Translations under genes and position numbers: made by a program
In this document: positions 34,218-48,977 of the stretch, piece after piece
How positions within the stretch are numbered: the stretch's first letter is position 1
Layout of the letters: each line of letters starts with the position of its first letter
Notes under the pieces: generated by a model
Database searches by the model: none
Seen by the model: only the letters and a program-made list of their open reading frames with translations
What the model was told of the DNA's origin: nothing
Assembly: GCA_025399215.1 (NCBI GenBank)
Contig: MU621126.1
Coordinates: forward strand, 23,463-87,462
Direction of reading: 5' to 3'
DNA length: 64,000 nucleotides
Source: Globomyces pollinis-pini
Taxonomy: Eukaryota > Chytridiomycota > Chytridiomycetes > Rhizophydiales > Globomycetaceae

Positions 34218-34454
34218 TTCTACTATATAAAATTAGCAAACTATTCCAATTGGAAAATTAAAGAATGAAATCCCGAATATATGATCCACGATATGCATTT
34301 AAAATGTATACTAATGACTGTATGAATCAAATCGACCAGAATTGTAAGAAATAATGTTGTTAATAGGATGGATGGATGGATGTATTTAGTTGAGTGTCCT
34401 ACCTGCTGGGTTTGAAAAGTAATGAAAAAAGTGGGAATTTGGTTCTTTTGGATT

Positions 34455-34477
34455 CTAGGGTTAACACACAACCCTAG
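34455..34477. promoter_or_regulatory. Inverted telobox-like pair upstream of eL34
   Basis: CTAGGGTTAA (34455-34464) and AACCCTAG (34470-34477) face each other about 240 bp upstream of the eL34 ATG. AGGGTTA-type boxes are bound by Tbf1-like factors and occur in many fungal ribosomal protein promoters. Site function is inferred. Confidence 0.5.
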
Positions 34478-34537
34478 CTGTTCCATTCCAATTCCAATTC
34501 AAAAAAAAATAATAAATTTGTGATAATGTAAATAATT

Positions 34538-36513
34538 TTATTCAGATTTGCTTAATCTTTTCAAATTGGAAACTAAAGCTTTTGGTAATAGCCCATGTTT
34601 GTGTTCTTTCAAAAGATTGAATACCATCGGATATTCTATCGAATTGACTAATACTCCCGTTTCATGAATGTCTTTCAATAGTGATAATTGCTCTTCTGGT
34701 GTACTAATAGATAATAATGATTCAAATACATTCACTGTTGGTTTCAACCCATTAGACTTCATGTTTTCATATAATTCAAATGCTTCCACTTTCTTCCCAA
34801 CTAAACTGTAACATTGAACAAGTTTGATCATCGTATCAGTTTCTCCCGATACAGATGTACCAATAATTGCATCATAAATTTCCTTTGATCCATCAATGTT
34901 TTTGTTGACTGCATGTGCAATCATTGCTGACCAATGAGCACTAAGCGGGACCTGTTCCCCAAAAGCACAACCATTTGCATCAGTAAATTCGTTATACAGT
35001 TCCAAAGTCATCTTTGCATCTTTATCTTCTCTCTCCACAGCAGTGGACATCAATTTCCCCAAAATCACACCTCGATACTTTGTTGGAATGTCAGCAAACG
35101 TTAAATGATCACGAAGATAATCTATATGTTTATCCTTCAGATCAGTAACTAATGGGCGTGAAATCTGTGAAGGAACATAAAACTTGGATCCATGGCTTTT
35201 CAACTTTCTAAAGCTATCAATAGATTCTTTCAAGGTCTTCCATGCTTTGAGAGGTTCAGATGCATGCAATTGAATCTTAATTAACTCACCTAAACATTAA
35301 TAATTATTGAGTGATTTACCATACATGCCCATTGATGGGTGAAAGCTTTGAACATTTTCTTTTTTATAAAACCATCGAGTAGCCTTGGTTAGATCTTTTC
35401 CCAAAAACTGGGCGGCAATTAATCCTTCATATACAGATGCTGTTGCAGAAAGTTCTTTTCGTCTCATTTCTCGATACAGACGCTCTGCATCTCCTGGGAG
35501 ACCTCTTGACGCGTAGGATTTAATCATGGCTGCAAAGGCAGCTACTTGTACATTCACAGGATCCGAGCTTAAGATTTTGTCAAAATATTTGGTAGATTTC
35601 ACAATGTCACCGTTGCTCGCAAAACCTTCCAATAATGCCAAATGATAATTGTGGTCTACACGAAATCCACCGTCAATCAAACGATTATAAAGTGATTCTG
35701 CCTCTTGAACTCTGTTTGAATGACTATAGGCTTTCAGTAAGAGTAAAAAGGATTCCTTATGGTCAAACTTGATTGAAGCCATATAGTCGAATAATTCCTT
35801 TGCAACATCTGGTGCTTGATATTGAGTGATAAGTTCGAGCAGTGCATTAAGAATAGGTAAGCATTCAGTTGGAGATTTTCCAGTTAACATATTATTAACC
35901 AAGTCAAACACATTGGCTACATATTCCAATGAATTAAATCGTGCACATTTGATGACTAGTGCATCCATTTCTACATTTGGAGGCCGATTAGTTTTTAAAT
36001 AGTCTTCTCTAATTGCGATAGCTTCCTTGAATAATGATGCACCAGAGAGAAAACCACAATGACCTTGAGCCATCTTTGATAATAATAACAAGAAGAATTT
36101 AGAATCGATTTGGTTGACCATTTCATTTCCATTTGCTCTTATTTGACGATATGCAGATAAAGATTCTCTAGTTTTATCTAATTGTAAAGAATTTTCGAGA
36201 GTGTATAAAGGATTTCCAGCCAACCAATCTTTTTCCGATTGAATATGAGTAATTGGAGAAGGATCATTGATGAGATTGATATTAGTTTCAGTAGCCAGTC
36301 TAGTATTTCGTAAAGCACCTTTTTTATTTGTAATCTTGAATAGATGATTTTGAGCGTTTCTACTTCGTAAAACAATAGTCTAAAGGTTAATTAATACACC
36401 GAATCCAATGTTAGTTTAATACACAGAATCCATTGTTAGTTTAATACACAGAATCCATTGTTAGTTTAATATCCATTAGAATGATAATTTGATTTTGAAC
36501 ATACCTTGAACAT
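34538..36513 (-). CDS. PPR-like mitochondrial protein
   Basis: About 610 residues in three exons. Exon 1 is only ATG-TTC-AAG; a 125-nt intron (36380-36504) follows. The N-terminus (MFKTIVLRSRNAQNHLFKIT, then NKKGALRNTRLATETN) is basic and Ser/Thr-rich, a mitochondrial presequence. The rest is helical hairpins of the pentatricopeptide type, e.g. LLKAYSHSNRVQEAESLYNR, LALLEGFASNGDIVKSTKYF, MIKSYASRGLPGDAERLYRE, and LVQCYSLVGKKVEAFELYEN. PPR proteins bind organellar RNA. Repeats are divergent, as in fungi. The start codon is 24 bp from that of the divergent ITPA gene. Confidence 0.82.
36395..36469. repeat. Intronic minisatellite, 3 x 25 bp
   Basis: Three tandem 25-bp units at 36395-36419, 36420-36444 and 36445-36469. 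The last two are identical and the first differs at two positions. The array fills most of the 125-nt first intron of the PPR-like gene. Read on the minus strand, each unit contains ACTAAC, a branch-site-like motif. Confidence 0.9.
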
Positions 36514-36537
36514 GATGAAAAAAAAATTATTTTGAAA

Positions 36538-37170
36538 ATGAAAAAACCATTAACATTTGTTACTGGTAATGAAAACAAATTAAGGGAATTTCGAGCTATC
36601 ATGGGGGATGAATCCATTACAAATACAAGTTTAGATTTACCCGGTATGGAGTTGATTATTGATTGGTAGAAATTCAAGGTTCAACTCAACAAGTCGCTAT
36701 AGAAAAAGGTACAAAAAATTAGGATTTTAATAGTTAGCTAAAACAGCTGCTAATTTAGTCAAAGGTCCGGTCTTGACTGAAGATACTGCTTTAGGTTTTA
36801 ATTGTATGAATGGTTTACCTGGTCCATATATAAAATGGTTTTTATCTTCAGTTGGAACGGATGGTTTATACAAAATGGTACATTCATTTGATGATAAATC
36901 TGCATTCGCTTTATGTACATTTGCATATTGTGAAGGTCCAGGGAAAGATGTTATTCTATTCGAAGGAAGAACTGATGGAACTATAGTTCCTCCTAAAGGT
37001 CCAAATAGTTTTGGTTGGGATCCAGGTATGACTAGAAATAACTTAGATTAGTATTTCAACCATCAGGTTTTACTGAAACTTATGCTGAAATGCCAAAAGA
37101 ATTAAAAAATACAATCTCTCATCGATTCAAAGCTGTAGAGAAATTGAAAGCATTCCTCAATCAAAATTAA
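36538..37170 (+). CDS. Inosine triphosphate pyrophosphatase (ITPA/Ham1)
   Basis: Four exons give about 185 residues. Motifs: [19 protein letters not shown], then [45 protein letters not shown] and [20 protein letters not shown]. The C-terminus reads [17 protein letters not shown]. The enzyme hydrolyses ITP, dITP and XTP to monophosphates, keeping deaminated purines out of nucleic acids. The usual LEDTALCFNA motif reads [11 protein letters not shown] here. Introns are about 26-30 nt. Start ATG 36538 is 24 bp from the opposite gene's start. Confidence 0.93.
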
Positions 37171-37309
37171 TCGTAAATGAAATCTATGTGCAATATATCT
37201 TGACAGGTGACCAATTCACTTCATTACTTTCAATCATCTTTGACTAACTGCTTGAGGAAATTGAAATTTCTAAATTAATCGATTGTGGATATTGAATTGG
37301 TTGTATTTA

Positions 37310-39626
37310 TTAATCTTGTTCTTTCCATTGTAAAAACTCTGCTAGTTCATCTATGGGCATTGCCTTTGATTCAATCGGCTCAGGTTCTACTTTAACTTCA
37401 GTCTTTGGAGACTCGGGTGGTTCCGATGATTGTATGTTTCCAGCTCCTCTTTTGAACATAGTTAATCCAAACCGAGGTGGTTCTGTGAATGTTGATAAGG
37501 CAGGAAATGGAGCTCGTACGGTTGGTTGAATACCCATTTCATTCATTAAATCGTCCAAATCATCTTCCATAAAAGAAGGTTTAGATGCTGTGTGGCCCAT
37601 TTCATTCATTAAATCACCCAAATCATCCTCCATAAAAGAAGGCTTAGATGGTGTGTGACCCATTTCATTCGTTAAATCACCCAAATCATCTTCCATAAAA
37701 GAAGGTTTAGATTGCGTGTGACCTATTTCATTCGTTAAATCACCCAACCCATCTTCCATAAGAGAAGGTTTATCTTGTATCGACCTAGATTCAACAACGG
37801 CAGGTCCGTCTGGTATATGAGGTATAATTTGTTGAGGGATATCAACATCCCTTTGGTCACTTGTAACATCAGGTGTAGCCTTTCGTTTGATAGTCTTTCC
37901 AGTTTCAATAGGACTACACACTAAACTACCACCTTCAATATAAGTATCATTTGGATCCAAGGTTGCAGTAACAGTAGCAGAAGGAATCTCATCAAAATAT
38001 CGTGAACTTCTCTTGATGGCTTTTGTTCTTGTAAAGCCAATAGGTGATAAACTGAGTTCATTTTCATCTTCAAATGGATCAACGACAATATCAACTTTCA
38101 AACTTGGTTGAGATATCATCACTTGATCATTTGTTTCTTGATTGAGTTTAGTACTGGATTTACCCAATCCTGCTGTTCCATAATTGAAATCAATTGGAGT
38201 TTGAGGTAATAATAAAATATTTTCACATTCAATTCCAATTTTAGTTAATAATTTAAAATTGGCGGCTTGAAAGGCTGGAGATCCACTAACCATGACGACT
38301 TGTTGTGCTTCAGGATCTTCCAAATCCCAAATGTCCCCTATAAGGTCATGCAGTAACCTCGCAGTTATACTCGTGGGCAAGATGGTCCCAATATCCATAG
38401 TCTCCGTAACACTTTCCGATGGTATACAGTGAGTTATCTCTATATCCTCCGGGTATGCCAACAATGAACCAGCCATATATTCATCTCCAAAGACATCGTC
38501 CAAGGTAGAACATGTATTGATCAACACATATCGAGTATTGCATTGTGGTAGTGTAACGGTAAGTGGAAATAATCCTTCCTTATTTGTAGTTTTATTCCTA
38601 CCTAACACCCAACCATCATATAAATGTCGATATGCCTGTACACGATCACCCTCCGTCAATTGAATCTCATCTTCACTTCCAGGTTCAAAATCCTCACAAA
38701 CCTAGCAATTATTGCAATTAAAACTTACGGATAATTCCATTCCCAAAGGTAAATAAAGTGTCTTTAACATGGACAATGCAAGTTCTAATCCTTCATCACA
38801 TGTAATACAGATAATCAAATCATAATCCAATATCATTGTATTTTGTGATTTTTCCAATACCATTTCAGTATCCTTTATAGCATTTGCAACATCAATAAAT
38901 AAATCATTTGAATATTCTTGAATAGGTTTCTTGATATTCAATACTGCTTTTAATTCTTCAATAACATTATCATATTGTTGAGTTCTGGGTGGTCCAACTT
39001 TTCGAGGTAGAATACAACCATGAAAATCATATTCTCTTTCATACTGCAACATATTATTTGAATCAAATTCATCATCATCTATTTTTGGTATTGGAACTTG
39101 TGCTAATTCACCTTCAGAAAGAGTTGGTGATAATACATTTAAATCATTTCCAAATCGTGATCTTAAACTACGATGACTACCAGGTGAAATATTATTGAAT
39201 TCAAATCGATCCTGATGTTGTTTATAATAATTTTGTAGGTCTGTATTCAATACACCTAATGCTATTCCAGCACCTGATATTTCTTGTGATATATTGGGTG
39301 AACTTGTATTTGGACTGGGAATTTTGTTTATAAATGAACGAGCAATTGGAGGTAGATTTGTAGTTTCTGGTAATAACAATAATAGTATCACCTATAATAT
39401 CAATGACTATATGATTTACTGGATATTTTCTTGCAACATGAATTAATAAAGTATCTTTTCTTAAAAATTGACCATTATCAATTCTAGCTTGTACAAATGG
39501 TTCATACAAACCTGTAGTTGAGAATTGATTGGTGGCCTGAAGAAGTAACCAATCAATGGTATGGTTGGGACCGAATGTGAAATTTGCAGTTCCTTTCGAG
39601 CTGATAACTTGGATTGACGTTTCCAT
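37310..39626 (-). CDS. Reductase-like protein with nested SH3 domain and 21-residue repeats
   Basis: About 750 residues in three exons. After an N-terminal region (ATG 39626) comes a Rossmann-like start (YDLIICITCDEGLELALSML), then an SH3 domain (EDFEPGSEDEIQLTEGDRVQ, YDGWVLGRN, KEGLFPLTV). The fold then resumes as RYVLINTCSTLDDVFGDEYM, and the ferredoxin-reductase-type end QQVVMVSGSPAFQAANFKLL. The SH3 therefore appears inserted in the NAD-binding domain. The usual G-G-T-G-I-T-P loop is replaced by ITCDEGLE, so activity is doubtful. The C-terminal third is disordered, with four 21-residue repeats (KPSFMEDDLGDL core, 37524-37775). Confidence 0.65.
37524..37775 (-). repeat. Four tandem 63-bp coding repeats
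   Basis: The minus-strand frame repeats four times a 21-codon unit with core KPSFMEDDLGDL and end NEMGHT. Units differ by a few substitutions; the first and last are the most diverged. They form an acidic, Met-containing linear-motif array. Confidence 0.9.
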
Positions 39627-39777
39627 GCCCACTGTTCAAGAGACTGAAAAAATGAAAACTTGAAATGTCAATAGCAAACGTATAAATGGAATCAATAATG
39701 GTACTCATTAAATCTTGAACCAATTGCAAAAGAGTAAGTGTGTTCTTTATAAATTTAAATCATTACGTGACTAATCT

Positions 39778-41369
39778 TCATTTATATTCCGTTAATCTCT
39801 GAACTTCGGATACAATTCGACCCACTTCAGGTGAAGCTAAAATCTGTCCATGTCGGAATGCTTTGATCAAAACTAACCGTCTGGTCGGATGTGGGTTTTC
39901 TACCAAGTAGTCAAGTACATTTGGTGTATTCACAATATTATCCTTTTCACTTAAATAAATAGAACAGTTCTGTGGAAGATCAGTTGTAAAGTATGTGTTT
40001 TGAAACCAAACAAAGTATCGATGAAGGAATGTTGCATGGCCAGGTTCAGTCATTCCAATATATTTGATGATGGCTTCATGGAAATTCTTTGGTTCTCTAT
40101 AAAGAGCATTGTGACAAATATAATGATCTAATGGAATTAAATTATGATAGCTTACGCCATAATGAGAAACACACTGGATCAATGAACATTCTGGCGTGAA
40201 TTAGTTCTGGGTGATATAAATCTATCCAACGAGCACATAATGAGCCCAAACTATGTCCAGCAATAATATTCTTATAGAATCCAAGTGAACGTAATGATTC
40301 AGCAACATGTAAAGCATACTCTTCTGGTAATACATGGTTATCATCCTAACATCAGTATAAAAAACAATATACTAGTCTCATTGTAATACTGGGCATTTCA
40401 AACAACAGAATGTTTCTCTCTGGGTAACTGACTGCCAAACCAGCTACGAATGGTAGGTAACTAGTCAATCCAATTCCTAGTCCATGAAAGAATACAATTG
40501 GGGGGTCATTGGAGGGTCCTGAGCGAATATAAAACGGTAAAGAGTCTTTTGATTTAGGCTTATTTGGATTAGTAGACCTATGAAATCCTAATGCCAATAA
40601 AATAAGTCTGCAAATCCTGTCCATGATATGTACTAAGATGTAATAAACTAGAGGCCTATGATAGATAGTAGGGGTATCTAAAGTAAGCAAGATTTTTGTA
40701 GTTTTCGTTTCACTAACGGTATTAAAATGATTAAATTACTTTGGACCTCTAGACCTCAATGGTTCTGATAATTTTTTTTCCATAATAAATTGTAATTTGT
40801 TTGCCATTGCAGAATGTTCAGGAGACAAGTCCTCGACAGTTGAATTAAAAATTGTTCCTGCAATCCATTCAAATAAATCTTCGGAACGAATGTCTTCAAT
40901 TTTATTTCCTAAATGCCAACCTTGAATAAAACCCTCCATATCTGAAATATTTCCAAATTCCTTGCAAATATTTTCAAATTCTTTACTGTTTGCTATATAT
41001 GAGAATGATGAGAATAGAAATACCTTTAGGTAAATGGTCTGAAGATAAATTTTTGAATACTTTATATCTAATATTCATACCGAGTAAGAATGCAGCTTCA
41101 ATAAGCATCCAAACGTCTAACCAACCCAATTTGAAAGTAGTATTTGTTAACCAACAATACGTGAGATGTATTCCGAACGAGATAGCAGCTATTGATATAG
41201 AAGAGAATACCAATACCATTAGTATTGTAGCAGCTCTGAAAGCATATTTTAATACTCTTCTTAATGTTTGAGATAATCTGTGTTCTATGAAAGGGGAGTG
41301 AATATCATAAGGAGGATCATTTTTTATAATATTTTTAGAGGATTGTTTTTTTTTAGAATGTTTTCTCAT
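39778..41369 (-). CDS. Membrane-anchored alpha/beta hydrolase
   Basis: About 470 residues in five exons. The N-terminus is basic (MRKHSKKKQSSKN), followed by hydrophobic segments (AATILMVLVFSSISIAAISF and WLDVWMLIEAAFLLGM). A soluble hydrolase domain comes next: DPPIVFFHGLGIGLTSYLPF (oxyanion region HGLG), LLFEMPSITMRL, then the nucleophile elbow IIAGHSLGSLCARW. The catalytic acid is probably in LSEKDNIVNT and the His in IKAFRHGQILAS. All three catalytic elements are present. The substrate is unknown; fungal relatives are generally annotated as lipase/hydrolase-like. An 82-nt intron lies near 40655-40737. Confidence 0.82.
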
Positions 41370-41723
41370 TTAGAGAAGATAAACAGACAATAGGAAATTG
41401 GATGATGGAGTCACATGTTAATTTTATTTTAAATTGACCGTAATTCAATTGTTTCAAGTGGGTTAATTAAATTTACTAGTTACCAGTTAGTCACTAGTAA
41501 CTAACTAGTACTAGTAGAAGTAATACTAATAATAGTAAGAAATTATAAAACAAGTAATATTTTTTTTTTAAAAAAAAAAAAGGTTTTTTAAGAGATTTTG
41601 ATTTAGGGTATAATTCAATTCATTCAATTAAAAGATTGAAAAGATTGAAAGTTTTTGTGAGTTGAATTTAATGTTTTTGATGAAATTTTTAATCTACTCT
41701 TCACGTCTTTTTGATTTTTTAAA
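41370..41723. other. AT-rich divergent spacer with CTAGTTACTAGT-type repeats
   Basis: No gene. Around 41473-41530 there are overlapping ACTAGTTA/ACTAGTAA motifs and TAATACTAATAATAG steps, then a T-run followed by an A-run near 41560. A similar ACTAGTTACTAACTAC tract occurs at about 61230-61300. Confidence 0.6.
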
Positions 41724-46784
<5,061 letters not shown>

Positions 46785-46838
46785 AATGAGGTTCTTAATA
46801 AATGAAATTTTACAATTTTGTGTTTATTATCGTCATGT

Positions 46839-48772
46839 TCATGCCTCCAGGTTTATGGGTACCCTTCCAAGTGCAGGAGTATTCTTTGTACTTTGTACTA
46901 AACTTTTTGCCTTTGCAGCATGCATGTCCAAAATATGATCTGCTTGAAGTTTAACAGCTTGTGGTTTGCTAAGTAATTTGGCCAATCGGCTATGTTCTCT
47001 AGCGATAAATGTATTATTATCATGAATCAATTTGGCTCTTTCTCTACTTATTTCATCTTGTAATGATTTGTAATTGTTGTATCGTTTACGAGATCCTTTT
47101 GTAGATTCGCGTACTAACTGACGATATGTAACTGTTTTATCTGATATAACTTCTTTAATCATTTCATGTCGACCTATTATGAGTATAAAGAATTGATTTA
47201 CTAATATTGATTGTCTTTTTTTCTCCACCACCAAAGTATTTTAGATATTGAACTAAGGCAGGACTATTTTGGTAAACATCGAAATTTGAAATGGTGGATT
47301 TATTTAAATGCCCAAATGGAGTTGAATCAAGCTATAATAAATGTTAAATATTAAATTATATAACTTTGGATAGTTTCTATTGTATTAGGAACATCACTCT
47401 TACTTGTTGAACTTTCACTGTTTCATTCTTCTTTGCTGTTTGACTGGTTATATTTATTGGAACATCTAATGAATCAGGAGAAGTCAATTGATTTATCAGT
47501 TGTTTGTGCTTTTGATCTTCAATATCTTCTATTTGTGGTGCTTGTTGTAATTCCACTTCATGAGACCATGTTTGGCATGGTAAAACCGGTGGGCAAATTC
47601 CTTTAAATTAGTTGGACCATCAAACCGTTAATCATATGGATAATATCAGAGCATAACTTTTCCTGAAATTGTAAATTAAACTGTTGCAAAGAACTTGGGA
47701 ATAACTGACAAAATATGTTGAAGGTCGCATTACTCAGGATATAAGGAAGATGCTATATATGAAATTTGGATTCACATACATAAAGAAATTCATCCTTTGA
47801 TTTTGATCGTGTATTCAGAAACAAATTCACAAACTTTACAGAGATCCTATCAAAAAACACAGAGATTGTCTCTTGATCAGTTTCCCTCCAATGCTGAAAC
47901 CAAACATACCAAAAGTAATGCTTCGTTATGTCAATACATAGTGGGGATAATAAGCTTCTCTTCCAGTTTTTTGCTGATTGCTAAGTATTTGATATAGAAA
48001 ACACATTACTTCTGTTTGCATACATTGAGTCAAGGCATTTAACAAGCACCGTCTGGGATTAATTTCAGGAAGTAAATCTGCTGCGTCCAATCCTGGAAAT
48101 TGGGCGTTTTCAACTTTGCCGATCTCGGTCACCTCATCTATACTCTCCTCGTCTTCATCTAATTGTTAGTAGTGATATTTTACCCAATAGCTTTACAATG
48201 GATTGATATTTTTTCATCTGTCGCGTTGTTTGAAAGTCGGCCATTGCAGTGTCCAAGACCAAGCGATCATCCTGTTTCTCCTCAAAAGATTGAACTCTTA
48301 ATTGAGACGCCAGAGTTGCTACGTGATTACTGAGCAAATTCAGTTCTTTATATCCCATAGCTGTCATGTTAATCAGGAATATATTACGAATTATTCCCAC
48401 CAAAGATGATTTGACAGATTCAACAGTTGGTTGTACTACATTATCTGCAAGATTTACAAATGTAGATGTTCTTTCGAGTGTCTTAGATGGTGTTGGATCC
48501 TTTTCGTCTTTTGGTTTTGTCTGATTTGTATCAATTGCTGCTAATGCAGGGTTAATAACTTTTCTAAAATTGTCTTTTGATGGAGTATCTACTAAAAATT
48601 GCAATCTCATTGGGTATGCCCGACTTTTCTTTGCAGATTGATAACGATCCAAATACTCTTTGAATGTTTTAACAGGAGGTAATATAGATGATTTAATCGA
48701 CCCGACCACACTCTCATCAACAGTAGATGATGCATTTAGGGTTACAATATCTGTGTTCCCGTTAGCTTTCAT
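46839..48772 (-). CDS. FAM227 (FWWh)-like protein
   Basis: About 590 residues. The N-terminus (MKANGNTDIVTLNASSTVDE) leads to PPVKTFKEYLDRYQSAKKSR and a helical region. The FAM227-type core follows: LLNALTQCMQTEVMCFLYQI, then HWRETDQETISVFFDRISVK, FVNLFLNTRSKSKDEF, LPYILSNATFNIFCQLFPSS, FNLQFQEKLCSDIIHMI. After a polar linker comes LVQYLKYFGRHEMIKEVISD and a C-terminal basic coiled coil. FAM227 proteins are poorly characterised and associated with cilia or sperm. Several inner exon borders (47240-47930) are inferred. It converges with the ABCC gene (54 bp apart). Confidence 0.55.
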
Positions 48773-48977
48773 CGTGCAGTGTGTAAATTAAGTGAAGACA
48801 GGACAATGACAGTTGTACAGTGACGTGTACAAAAGCCAATTGAACATTAGTACGTTCCCGTAGTCTTTGTACACACCATCTGCATATCCATGAAAGGTGT
48901 TGCTTGTAATGCCGCATATAATGGGTTCTTTGTGGCTCAAGCCATTATCAGCAAACATCCGTTCTTTACCAATCCGC

